Below are positions 38,204-49,639 of a DNA stretch of 64,000 bases, in pieces (the stretch's first letter is position 1; each line of letters begins with the position of its first letter). The position numbers and the translations under genes are program-made. The stretch is from Echinometra lucunter (Eukaryota > Echinodermata > Echinoidea > Camarodonta > Echinometridae): assembly GCA_029962745.1 (NCBI GenBank), contig CM057162.1:18799302-18863301 (forward strand), in the 5' to 3' direction. A model generated the notes under the pieces. It had not been told where the DNA came from and did not search any database. It was given only the letters and a program-made list of their open reading frames with translations.

Positions 38204-38210
38204 GAGATTT
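38000..38210. repeat. GAT trinucleotide tract
   Basis: GATGAT runs, densest at 38163-38203, with GACGAC interruptions. Asp, Met and Ile runs in its frames are artefacts. Confidence 0.9.
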
Positions 38211-40400
38211 CCATTGTCGTGATAGTGATAATCTTGAGGACGAGGATGATTCTATTAAAGTGGCCCGGACTTGGTGTTAGATGGCACATTGCGAAAATCC
38301 CATTGTGCAGTACCATTGCAGTTTCCAAGCCTCGTCGAAGGATTTTGGTGGGGGAAGGGGTACAGCGAAAACTATATATGGAGATCTGACGTCGCGCGAT
38401 ATTCGTTTTTATTTCATGGTGAAAGCATTTTATAACGTGTGAAACATTCCTGGCCAATCCTTGCAAGAGAAATTTATGATGTCGGATATCATGGTGACCA
38501 TAAAATGAGGATGGCATTAATTGACATTACGATGATAACGAAGGATGGAAATGATAATGGTAAGTGGAGAAAGAGGTGGAGATAAATGATAGTGTAATGA
38601 TGAGAATGAGGTTGCTCGAACCAACCTACAGTGGCTGATCATTTGGGTAATATAATATATTGCACACTATGTTGATTTCCCTTAATTACAATTTTTAACA
38701 TGTTGACATAAACACAAAACTGATTCTTTCACTATTAACTATAAACAAGATGAATATGACGCAAGGAGAACACGATTTTGATTATGACATAGGCACGTAG
38801 GAAAAGGGACTTTTCAAGACCGTTTTCACACGAGCGGAGAAACTTAATTGCAGTGCTGAATTACAAATACGCTATTAGAAGTATCATCCGTGTTGAAAGA
38901 CAGGCTTCCAAGGGAGAATAAGGTTAAATTGAAGGAGTAACTAGTAAGAAGGGACAGGATGAAATAAGGAAGAAAGATAAGACGCTCACGACACTGTAAT
39001 ATATGCCAAATCAACAGCCTTGTATAAAGAACAGCATAAAAATGGGTGTGGAAAGGGAAGAAAAGCACATACGAGTGTTCGCGGCCTTCAGTATTTTTCA
39101 GCAATTGAACAAATATTTGATTGCTCCTACAACAACACGGATGCAATTTCATTCGTCAGGTTCGTATTGTAACACAACCTTAAAATTGCTTTTAACTTAT
39201 ACCTACCTCTTCAAACTTAGAAAAAAAAGAGGAAAACTTCATATTAGCCATGTTTGTTCCCAAACACATGAGCAGCTATGATGATGAGGCCGTTGTTATG
39301 GTGATAGGAAATAGGTGGTGATGATGACAAAGACTAATTTCAAGTTGACGCGTCGGTGGCGCATGGAGATAGATGCATTTCCTCATAAGGGTTCGAATAA
39401 CGGGCGTGGTTTGCCCCACTTTAATCGATTTTATTAGCATATCATACATTGGATATTATTCTGCTGTGGTAACAAGCTATCTATTGCTAATTACCAAGGC
39501 TACCGTCTCCTTCCACCCCTCTCTCTCTTCCCCCTCTTTCTTTATCTTTTATCTCTCTTTTCTCTCCTTTTATTTCTCTTATAATTTCTTTTTTTAGCAA
39601 AGCCAGACAGGTAGATTTAATCAGCATTTTTAGGAATAATTTTGTTGTAATTGGTCTTAGAATCACAAGGTACAACGTTCAAATCCCTTTCCGAGGATTG
39701 ACGTTTTCTTAGAAAAACAGAACTTTATTTTCCGCACTAGGCCCAGATAAAAAGCTTAAGGCAAGGGTAGAAAAAGTTCCTTGAATGACCAACTTAATCA
39801 GCAGTAGGAATTGATTCATGACACTATAAAATAATAGATATGTGGCGCATTAATGCATTAGGTTACACCTCCTTGGGGCTCTATTTTTATCATCATTCTA
39901 AATTGTTTTAATGTTTGCTTTCTAATCGTTCACATGATTTACAACTGAAGGATGATAGAAGCAGATCTTCCTTTTCATACAATGTGAGGTTTGTGTGGTA
40001 AGCAATAAAAATGATTGCGTCATTGTAACATGAGTTTTCACTATTAATGTAAGGCAATAAAATGGATCCCCTCTGGTATCTCCATGTTATACATAACCAT
40101 TTCAATATTCGCTTTACGACTCTAGTGTATCATGCATGATAGATGATTTTTTTAAGGGCATTTTTTTATTCAAATAAATCAATAACTGTCAGTGATGCCT
40201 TTTAAAAAACTCAAACATCATGCTCAAAATGATAACCATGTCATCGACTGAAGTAAGTGTTTTCTGATAATATTGTGACTGAAAAGAGATGCAGCTGTTC
40301 TTCCATTTTCTCGTCCATCAGGCTATTTATGACCATGCATTGCCTGCTCTCCTTATTTTACTTTTCCTTTATTTTAATCCACAGGAGTTCCAGCCAATTC
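38211..40400. other. Intergenic, nothing recognised
   Basis: No exon-like frame with splice borders and no clear repeat family was recognised. Confidence 0.4.
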
Positions 40401-40407
40401 TCTATCT

Positions 40408-40906
40408 GTGTGTGTGTGTGTGTGTGTGTGGGGGGGGGGGGGGTATGTTCGTTATTCCGAAGGTTTGTTTTTCCGAAGGTTTGTTATTCAAAGGTTTGTT
40501 ATTCCGAAGGTTCGTTGTTCCGAAACACGCAAATTGGGTATACCTAGATGTTACGAACGAACGAGCCTAATATCATTTCGGACTAACGAACCTTCTGAAT
40601 AACGAACCTTATTTCGTTTTCGGATTAACGAACCTTCGGAATAACGAACCTTTTTTTTTTCATTTTCGGACTAACGAACCTTCGGAATAACGAACCTTAT
40701 TTCATTTTCGGTCCAACGAACCTTCGGAGTAACGAACCTTCAGAATAACGAACCTTCGGAGTATTCGAACCTTCGGAATAACGAACCTTTGGACCAACGA
40801 ACCTTCATAATAACGAACCTTCAGAATAACGAACCTTCGGAATAAACGAACCTTCGGAATAACGAACCTTCGGAACAACGAACCTTCGGAACAACGAACT
40901 GTAACA
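40408..40906. repeat. Converging arrays of a 15-bp CGAACCTTCGGAATA unit
   Basis: After a GT run and a 14-base G tract, TTCCGAAGGTTTGTTA-type units run in one orientation (40446-40525). The reverse complement AACGAACCTTCGGAAT then repeats about 18 times in the other (40570-40906), with a unique 40-base centre. It is an inverted pair of minisatellite arrays. Confidence 0.9.
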
Positions 40907-42578
40907 GTCTGTAGGTAGACATCGATCAAACAACCAGTACCTCGTATGTTTGCAAACGATTCCAATGCAAACACGAAGGCGGGGCGTCAAGTTTCCTACA
41001 GATGTTCGGGCACATTAAAAATTTCTCAAGACATCAGTTGTGTCAGAATGCCGATAGCGCTATAAAGAAAGATAAATTTGCACCGTTTGTGTAAAAGGAG
41101 GCAGCCTCAGTTGCCACCACGTCTGGATTCGTTAAGATATCGAATCCTGACGACTTATCGTCATAATATCCTTGAGTGATATTGCTGCTTTGGTATTGGC
41201 AGCGACCTGGCTCAATTGCTGCAGCGTCTACCCTTGGAGTATGATTACCAAGACGTCATTAGAACATCTATTTGATTCGTCAGTTAGTTAAGTGAATCTG
41301 CTTAAATAACGAGTGTCATATTGAAAACTTTGACCTTTTAGTTATGTTTAAACGGTGACGCTACGTCAGTCTAGGAACGGGGTTGCCGCGGTGGACACAA
41401 CGAGATGTCATTTTTTTTTCTGTTCTAGACGCTGCAGAATTGGTAGAACCTATGTATGGCGGTGCAGCATCAATGTAGAAAGTGAGTTGGCTCACCTGAC
41501 ACAGTGCCTCTGAGTTTTTTCCAGTAAGATATGAAGAATTCATCAAGACACCATAAGGATGATCAGAATAGTGATAGGACATGCGAATGATTATGCCACC
41601 CCAATGTGAGAAGCGTTTGGGTTCATTTACCACGCCGTCTACCTGTTGGAGTACAATTATCAAAACACCTTGAAATATGGCTGATAGCTTGCTTAGTCAG
41701 TTTATAAAGCAAGTTGGCTAAATCTTCACATCTGTGTTTTGACTATATCAATATCTATGTAGACACATCAGAATACTGAAAAGACCTGAGACTTATAGTT
41801 GCTGCGTCAGAGGAGGAAGAGAATTTGCTCAGACAACAGAGTGCCCATTTTCGATGAAATTTGGGCTGGACTCCGGAAAAATTATGATCGCACCTTTACC
41901 ACACTTAGGTAATTTACATGTTTTCAGTTTAGAAAAGGAGTTGTCTTTAGGCATTGTGTTTTCCTGTAGTCCGAGCAAAATTTCGTGGGTTCGAAACCGG
42001 ACTGGACGTGTGTCTGCTACCTATCTGGCGTGAAAACATACTATCCACCTACGAATAACTGTTTTTAAAAGACGAGAAAATTGTGGAAATTTATCGTTCG
42101 TCAGTGACGATTCTACATAGAGGTTCCGTTCGTAGGGTGGACTCTCAAGGTCAACTTTATGAACCAACTGCACTATCCGAAGAGGCTTCCCAATGATGAA
42201 TGACGAGTTGAGAGTCCAAACGCAGGTGTTATTCGATTTTTTTAGAGTTTGACTCAAGTTGAAGTTGTATCGTTTGTAACAAAGTTTTACCTTTAGACGT
42301 TCTGTCGTTTCATTAGACTGCTAGTGCCTTTCGACTTGTTATTTGGGGCTCCTATCTATAAAAGTCTTGATGAACTCTTGAAAAAAAAGCGAAAATCGTT
42401 GCTCCACTGTCAGACTGTTCTAGCTAAAAGTGGAATTCAAATTTTGAACTAACTTAAGAGCGCTGAATATAAAATGAAAATCATGTTGGGCATTTAATTG
42501 CGGCTGGCATGACTGGTATTGATGTAAATTTTCAAATCTTCTTTTCAGTAGGCCTACTACATCGTCTCTCTATTTCAG
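40907..42578. other. Region upstream of the GPCR with a diverged duplication
   Basis: Blocks such as GTCTACCC/GTTGGAGTA followed by CAGTTAG/TTAAGTGAATC recur about 400 bases apart (41220-41330 and 41630-41730) with strong divergence. A plausible splice acceptor (CTCTATTTCAG) ends at 42578. No coding exon was recognised. Confidence 0.4.
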
Positions 42579-42594
42579 AGAATGAAACGCAACA

Positions 42595-43615
42595 ATGACT
42601 GAACCTCCTGTTACAACAACTTCCACTTTCCTGACAACTGTCCATCCAGGAATCTCCGAGGTCTATTCAGTTGCCAAGGTCTTGACCAGCGTGGTACTGA
42701 TAGCAATCACTATCATCACCGCTGTGATTACGCTCGCCATACTGAAACGTTGCAAAGAAAACGAGAGCGACGATCGCTCGATTCGCCTCTTCGAATGCAG
42801 TGCTGTCTCTAATATGTTCGGGGGATTATCAATAGCAGCAGTTTTCTTGACGTCCGACCCGAATGGATATGCCCCGTTCTCGGCAGCTGCCTGTCAGATC
42901 GGTAAAACCTTCATTTACATCTCCAATTTTCAGTCTACCGCGTTCGTTACCGCAATTACGGTTAACCGCTTTCTCCACGTTAAGTGTCCGCTTCAATATT
43001 ACCGCATCGTCAGCCTCAGAAGGTTGAATACTGTAATTGTCACTATATGGATGATATCAACTGTGTATCTTCTTTATCTTCCTGTTCCTAGTTTCCCATA
43101 CTATGACACTCTGCAGGCAGACTGTTTTGCTTCTACCTACATCAGGGCAAGCCAGCAAATCTTAACCTATATCTTGTTGATGATGTGGGCAGTAAATCAT
43201 GTATTCATCCTGTTCATAAATGCACAACTCTTGAAAGTAACCTTTGACGTGCGACGGTCCAGACGCGTTGCAGCTGTTAAGGACATACCACAACCCCACA
43301 CAACCACGTCAAGAAACGTCTCTAGAGAAGTCTACCACGGTATTAACCGCATCACTAACAGAGTTCAACACCGCGGGCGTGATTCTTGTTATCTCTATCA
43401 GCGTTATATATTTCATATCATGTTTGCCAGGTCTGATTGTGCTTACTTTCGTAGCAGCACAGTCATATTTTTTCTCGCCCTACGTGTACCTCAGCGTCTC
43501 TTTGCTCGGAATCGCAAGCAGCGTTTGGAACATAATCGCCTTCATTCTCTTCGATACAAAATTTCGGCGCGTCATTTTTGGTATGTTCAAACGAAACAGT
43601 GTGCAGCTAGTGTAA
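42595..43615 (+). CDS. Rhodopsin-type GPCR, intronless, frameshifted
   Basis: ATG at 42595 opens a frame with a Thr-rich N-terminus and TM1 (VLIAITIITAVITLAILKR), TM2, and TM3 with ITVNRFLHVKCPL in place of the usual DRY. TM4 contains VTIWMISTVYLLYLPV and TM5 ILTYILLMMWAVNHVFILF. TM6 (VIYFISCLPGLIVLTFV) and TM7 (LLGIASSVWNIIAFILFDTKF) are in the next frame, to TAA at 43613. One net +1 base change in loop three, about 43240-43335, explains this. ACQIGK before TM3 and QADCF in the second extracellular loop can form the conserved disulfide. An acceptor 16 bases before the ATG suggests a 5' UTR intron. Sea urchins have large expansions of such intronless receptors, many likely sensory; the ligand is unknown. 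Pseudogene or sequence error. Confidence 0.8.
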
Positions 43616-43675
43616 AGACCCACAGAGAATTACTGCAATTCAGAACTTACCAGTTCCCAGCTATGGTGTCATCTC

Positions 43676-43776
43676 AACAACAACAACAACAACAACAACA
43701 ATAATAATAACAATAATAACAATAATGATAATAATGATAATGATAATAATAATGTTAAAACTCCTACAATTACTAT

Positions 43777-43817
<41 letters not shown>

Positions 43818-43840
43818 ATGATAATAATAAAGCAATGATA
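43676..43840. repeat. CAA, AAT and TAC microsatellites
   Basis: Three adjacent triplet tracts just after the receptor. The CAA run would give a poly-Gln end if the receptor were read without correcting the frameshift. AATAAA at 43826 may serve as a polyadenylation signal. Confidence 0.9.
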
Positions 43841-43936
43841 ATAATGACACCGCCCTGCGCAAGGCACATGACGCCTCGGCTGCAACGGAATTTTAGAACT
43901 AAACGCATAGTAGTTTTAAAAATATATATACAACAT

Positions 43937-44264
43937 GGGGGTGTTTCATTAAGCTGTTCGTAAAGTTACGAATGACTTTACCTTTACGAACGACTTGAAC
44001 ATGGCAAGCCACATAGAATTCTCAATCATTATAAATCGCATGAGCTCAAAGCGAAATATGCAGCCTTAGATTAACATTAATTTTGTTTAGAAACATTTTT
44101 ATTGCATAGTTTTTTTTAAACACAATTTAAAGGGGATTATGGAAAATGCAGTCACACTCTGTTAAAACATCAGGAAAAACTTTGGGTATCTCATTAGGCC
44201 CTTCATATTCAAGTCGTTCGTAAAGTCATGCGAAACTTTACGAACGACTTTATGAAACACCCCC
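43937..44264. mobile_element. Foldback MITE with TTTCAT termini
   Basis: It starts GGGGGTGTTTCATTAAG and ends CTTTATGAAACACCCCC. Arms hold GTTCGTAAAGTTACGAATGA and TCATGCGAAACTTTACGAAC. It has the same terminal logic as the 15.6- and 23.8-kb elements with different inner sequence. Confidence 0.85.
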
Positions 44265-45090
44265 TGTTTAAGAAAAGAGTGAAGGGGAATATTGCTACAT
44301 AGGACTGCCATACCTATGGCCTCATAATTACGTTCCAAGTTGTGAACTAATTTTCTAAGCATTTTTAGAATGTGAAGCCATTTCTGGAGCAACGTAATTA
44401 TGTGAAAATGATATTATGTCAACCTTTCATGGGGGAATTGAAAATATTAGACGATATGATTTCAGGTCTTACCATTACCCGGAATGATTTTTTTCAAGAA
44501 ACATAAAAAGGACTAATTCCAATGCTAAAATTTTTGTTGAACCCCAAGCGTGGCATGCTAATGTTAATGTAACTGAAACATTGTCTATTTTGTGACGGAT
44601 ATCTTTACTTCTATTTGTTCAAGTCATATTTTCATGAGTACTCTAGACCTCACAATATAAACTTATACTATGGTAAAATAAACATTCGTTCATAATTGTT
44701 TTCAAACTACACCTGCAGATATATTTCATATTTGAAGAATTTCGATTCTACATTAATTGATGCATTATAGGAATCAAATTCATATACTCGATAAAGATTT
44801 TTTTCATTTACATCTACGTCGTTTCCTTTTAATAGATTATTCCGCCCTAGGATAGGGGCCTATTTTATAGAGAATGATTATTTTAATGAATTTTATGAAA
44901 TTAAAAGAAGAACTCAAGAACAATATCACTGCTTTTTCGAAGACTGTCTTTTTTGAAATCTCTTTTAACATTTAAGGTTCTTATATTTATATTCGAAGAG
45001 AGTTACCGCGCACAAGCAAATTAAATATAACTTGCAACCCTGGATTTGGCTGCCGTTCCATTGCTAAAATCTCCGTTTTTCTTTTTTCCC
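44265..45090. other. Intergenic, nothing recognised
   Basis: AT-rich with no supportable exon. Confidence 0.45.
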
Positions 45091-45655
45091 TTAAAGGGAA
45101 AGTCCACCCTAGGAGTTTCACTGTTTCAATAAGATAAAGGATGATAAACTTGAACAGCATTTTAAAAAAGAAATGAGCAAAATTGGTCAAAGAATAAGAA
45201 AATTACACTCATTTATATTTTCTAGTAAACTACTCTCGGCTCTGCAAATTGGCAACACTGATGACATCATTTGTGAGCAGGTCTCCATTCATTTTGTGGA
45301 TGAAATTTCACATTTTCTCAATTATCTTGGAAGTTACACATTTTCTTACTCCATAGTCAAAGTATGTTAAGTAAAATGCAATTCTTCTGAACATATTTTG
45401 ATTATGGGGGTTAGAAAATGTGTAACTTCCAAGAAAATTGATAAAATGTGAAATTTCGTGTACAAAGTGAATGGAGACCTGCTCACAAATGATGTCATCA
45501 GTGTTGCCAATTAGCAGAGCGAGAGTAGTTTACTAGAAAATGTAAATGAGTGTAATTTTCTCATTCTTTGACCGATTTTGCTGATTTATTTTTTTAAAAT
45601 GCTGTTCAAATTTATCTCCTTTTATTGAAAATTCTAGGGTGGATTTACCCTTTAA
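45091..45655. mobile_element. 565-bp foldback with TTAA ends
   Basis: It starts TTAAAGGGAAAGTCCACCC and ends GGGTGGATTTACCCTTTAA. Arms run nearly to the centre: GGTCTCCATTCATTTTGT against CAAAGTGAATGGAGACC, and GATGACATCATTTGTGAGC against its inverse. TTAA on both sides and the shared GATGTCATC block link it to the 1-422 and 24992 family. Confidence 0.88.
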
Positions 45656-46615
45656 TCCCCTCTCTCTTCTCTCACTCTCTCACCCCTTACCTCTTTCACC
45701 CCCTTTCTCCAGTTCCCCCAATAACTTCACCTCTCTTTCCTCGTCTCTTCATAATCTTCTCTCCTCCATTAATATGTTTGTATCCTTATCATTTTCTTTC
45801 TTCTTGTGCCTCCGTATCTCATTTTGATATTCTCTTTCCGATTTCCACTCCACCCTGATATATCTACATGAACTAAGAGCGGTATCCACATTGTTCCTAG
45901 TGCGGTGTATTTGAATTTCGGATTTGGCATTATTTCAACTTGAATAATAATTTAATGTTACTCTCTTAAAAAAAAAAGAAAAAGAAAGAGCGAACGCATT
46001 CAGTCTGTTAGGGGCGAATTTAAGAAAAGAGTGCATTTAGAGTGAATTAAGAGCAAATTAAGAGTAAAATGGTAATATTCACTCGTGTAGGGGTGACCTC
46101 ATGCAGTGATGACTCAAGGATTTTGAGTGATCACTGACTCATGTCGCTCCTTAAAGAGTGAATAAAGAGTGATTTTCACAATTTTTACTTTTAATTCACA
46201 TTAAATTCTTTTTTTTCCCCCTTATATTTACCCCTAACATGTATACGTCCACTCTTATTTTTTTTAAAGAGAGAACATGGGTAAAATTGCTGGAAACATT
46301 TTCACCGAGCATTAGCCCTGTGCTTTTGATTCTTATCATTGATTTTAGCTTTTCTATTTTCATTAAAAGAATATTTGTGGTTGTTGTTTTGTTTTTAAAA
46401 TATACAGGAGTCAAATAGGCATGTACACCAACTAGCAATTAATTTTATATCCGTTAATGTTTTATTTCATACTCTGTGTATTGAAACGTAGAAAATGGTA
46501 CATGATGAAGAAAACAAAATTTTCTTTCGAACATCTGAATATTTTTGGCAAGTAAGTATATAATGCACATCACACAATACAGATATGGAATATCTTGACA
46601 AAGTAATAGTAATAA
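45656..46615. other. Intergenic, CT-rich then AGAGTGA repeats
   Basis: 45656-45850 is CT-rich low complexity. 46010-46190 contains repeated GAGTGAAT/GAGTGATC blocks that look like a degraded MITE. ATGGTACATGATG...TTTTGGCAA|GTAAGT at about 46496-46551 resembles a short exon, but no partner joins in frame. Confidence 0.35.
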
Positions 46616-46954
46616 ACTGGGTTCCAAAAGAAACTTATCACTGTTTTAGAGCAACGCTCACTAAAATCCACTGCATCAAAATTAATCATATTAGACACAG
46701 ATAAGCTACAACTCTCCTTACGACGCACATGTGAAAATTTTAAAGATCAATTTTGCCATAAACGAGAAAAATCTGATGAAATTACTAAAGGTAAAAAAAT
46801 CAAAGAAACTGCTCGCTCAGAACATCCACGAATGGCCGCCTATGCAGAACATTCGAAAACTGTTCATTCAATTTCAAAGGCGGGTTATTGTTATCTCTGT
46901 ACTACCCATTGTCCAAACCGAACTCCGTGCCTGGTAGGCAAGCAGTTTTTGTGA
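46616..46954 (+). pseudogene. Open frame of 112 codons, Cys cluster at its end
   Basis: A stop-free frame runs from after TAA (46613-46615) to TGA (46952-46954). It has no Met near its start. It reads through a basic, polar middle (REKSDEITKGKKIKETARSE) to GYCYLCTTHCPNRTPC. The spaced cysteines suggest a zinc-binding end such as occurs at the C-terminus of some transposases. I cannot assign a family; it may be a fragment or chance. Confidence 0.3.
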
Positions 46955-47302
46955 TTTTGAAAAATTACCTCTTGCGATTTCACCTATTTTATTCTTTTTT
47001 GACTCAACAAAACGTAGATATTTTTAGTTGCGCTTGTCAAGGAGTATTTTAGCTAATCTATGCCCAATTATGATTCATTTAAATGCTTTGGATTTTAATG
47101 TGTGTCACTCTAGAGAAGTCATAAGTTTATTTTGACGCTCAGTTTACATGTAACAGTGGATTAAATACGTGAAGTGTTCCATGCATGAAGCATCCACGAG
47201 ACTACGTGGGTAAAGTGGTTTGAAAACCGTGCAAGGATAAACACTGAACATGGTGAATACGATAGGAATGCCTTAAGTAAAAATAATTATATAAAGTTTC
47301 CT
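46955..47302. other. Intergenic, nothing recognised
   Basis: AT-rich sequence without a supportable exon or repeat. Confidence 0.4.
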
Positions 47303-48319
47303 GGGGCACGTTTCATGAAACCGTCATAACTACAAGATCAGCGACATCTCGGCGTTGTCGGTCATCTTGTCCGCTTAGTGTTTCACAAAGCCGTCTTTGT
47401 CAAGACCAGCGACAACTTCCCTGACAAATGACCTGTCGCTCCTCCGAACATGTCATATCTTTTTAGCACGCCATCACATGTCACCATTTCTTCGGCTATG
47501 GGCAGCTCGCGGGCAGCATGAAATAAGGAATGTTAATTTCTTAAATACAAATAGTTCTTGAGTTCTAGACTCTCATTCCATAAACAGTTATTACTAATGT
47601 TGATATAAAAATATAACTGAAATAATCTTTATGTTTTAGCGACGTTTTAACCCTCAAACACATAATTGAGATTAATAATGATTATCCTCCCATCAGTCTA
47701 CCATAGAAAACGGAGCAGTCTGTATTTACAGGCCCGTAAGTACGATGACAATTCAACACGTATGAACTTTCTCCATATTCTCCTCTTTTGCAAGTACAGT
47801 AATTATTGAAATCATGTAAAATGTATTCGTAAATGAATTTATTTCAAAATTTGGATCGCATAATATTCCAATTCAGCATTTTTCACAAATTAAAACAAAA
47901 TTTGGGTCTGCTTTCAATAACTCGTCAATTACGGTATACTCTTAATTCTAAATCTAAATTCGCAAAGCGCAACTGCAGCTTTTCGTTTATTAATTTTAGA
48001 AATTCTCAGATGTCACAATTAAAGTAGTTTTTCACGTGAATGCAATGTTTGTATTATTTGTTTAAAATCCCATTGATTTTTTTTTATTTTTATACTTTTC
48101 GAACAATTAGAGCAAAGTTGAGTCTAAAATGGTGTTTGAATAATTGATGATAATTCCAGTGGATTATGATCAAGGCTATATTTTTCAGCCGGTAGTATCG
48201 ATATCTTGAATTGTGAGATGTCAGGCTTTCGTGAAACACTTTGTCAGCTTTATGACATCTCCGTAGATCATCGACAAGAGATATCACTGTCATGGAGTTG
48301 GTTTCATGAAACGCGCCCC
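47303..48319. mobile_element. 1-kb element with TTTCATGAAAC termini
   Basis: It starts GGGGCACGTTTCATGAAACC and ends GGTTTCATGAAACGCGCCCC. Second-level blocks GTGTTTCACAAAGCCGTC and the inverted GGCTTTCGTGAAACACTTTG lie 90-100 bases in on each side. The AT-rich centre shows no transposase. It is the largest member of the TTTCAT-ended group here. Confidence 0.7.
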
Positions 48320-48466
48320 TGACGAACTCCCGTTTGAGTGCTCAAAAATGTAACACTTTGAAATGTCCATTTTTCACAAATTAGAGAGTAAATAGACATG
48401 GTTTGAATCAGTAACCCTCTACTGCACAATCGTATGAGATTGAACAATAGAGGGCGATACAATTGC

Positions 48467-48866
48467 CCTCACGCTAGAGTACCTACATAAAGAGAGTAGC
48501 GACAACCCAAGATTTGAACGCCATTTTGTTTCCCTGTTACGCAACATTTCTATTCAATTCCGATAAGCAAACGGGTGTTCGAAATAGAAAGAATTTGAAC
48601 GCCATTTTGTTTCCCAAGAAGTAGGACGTCTATGTCGCTACTCTCTTTATGTAGGTACTCTACCTCACGCTAGAGTACCTACATAAAGAGAGTAGCGACA
48701 ACCCAAGATTTGAACGCCATTTTGTTTCCCTGTTACGCAACATTTCTATTCAATTCCGATAAGCAAACGGGTGTTCGAAATAGAAACAATTTGAACGCCA
48801 TTTTGTTTCCCAAGAAGTAGGACGTCTATGTCGCTACTCTCTTTATGTAGGTACTCTACCTCACGC
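48467..48866. mobile_element. Two tandem 188-bp MITEs sharing CCTCACGC targets
   Basis: The order is CCTCACGC (48467), MITE 48475-48662, CCTCACGC (48663), MITE 48671-48858, CCTCACGC (48859). Each MITE starts TAGAGTACCTACATAAAGAG and ends with its inverse CTCTTTATGTAGGTACTCTA, with 30-bp perfect termini. The two copies differ at about one site (GAAAGAATT against GAAACAATT). 8-bp duplications fit the hAT superfamily. Confidence 0.92.
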
Positions 48867-49629
48867 AGGACAAAGGCATTTCGGTTTCCATGCAAACATG
48901 GAAAGTGAAGTGATTTGACATAAAAACAACTTCTGATGTTACGGTCATGCATAGATCTAATAAAACTATCAGAATTCATGAGACCTGAACAATATTTTCG
49001 TCAAAATGGATTTGTTAACTTGGCTTTACATTTTCTATGGAAGCCGGAAACCCGTCTTCTTCTTACCACATGGGTAAATGTATTTGACACAACATATGCT
49101 GAGTTCACAGAGACAATCAGCATCTGTAGAGAAAATGGAGAAAATATGAATTTTTGTGTACAAAACCTATTAACAGTTGTCCACAAAAACCTGCCATTTT
49201 GAAGCAACATTGCCAATTTGAGGATCGCCATAGAAAGTAAATCAAACTTTCATAACTTTTTGCAACCGATTTTCATCTCACGATCATGAATAGGAATCCT
49301 AGCTTTACGCAGAATGCACAGAATTGTCAGAATCCTTATTATCATTATCACTTTAGTAAAAACAAGGGGGCAAATTAGCCTTGCAGTGAAAACCATTTAC
49401 ATTTGCAGATTAGATTGCCATGATTAATTTAAATCATTGGTCAGACCTTACACTCAAATCCGGGCACATGCATACATACTTTGAAAACGACGTATCAGAT
49501 TCTTATCGTTTGTGTGAACGAAAGAAAGAGGAAAAATCTTGGAATGTTTTTTATGTTGCATTTTTCACATAATGTTGCGGTTGTCATATTGATATCATTT
49601 CACATAAAGTTAATCATTCAAATTGTCTT
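48867..49629. other. Region 3' of the minus-strand gene
   Basis: A fragment of the TTAA-ended foldback family (ACAGTTGTCCAC...TTGAGGATCGCCATAG) lies at about 49174-49235. Nothing else was recognised. Confidence 0.45.
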
Positions 49630-49635
49630 TTTATT
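49630..49635 (-). terminator. Polyadenylation signal 4 nt after a stop
   Basis: On the minus strand AATAAA lies 4 bases after the TAA (49640-49642) of the 562-codon gene. If used, its 3' UTR would be extremely short. Confidence 0.5.
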
Positions 49636-49639
49636 CTGT

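Noticed and set aside
43616..43704. Poly-Gln C-terminus of the receptor
   Set aside because: It only appears if the frameshift is ignored; TM6-TM7 and a proper stop at 43613 lie in the other frame, and the Gln run is a CAA microsatellite.
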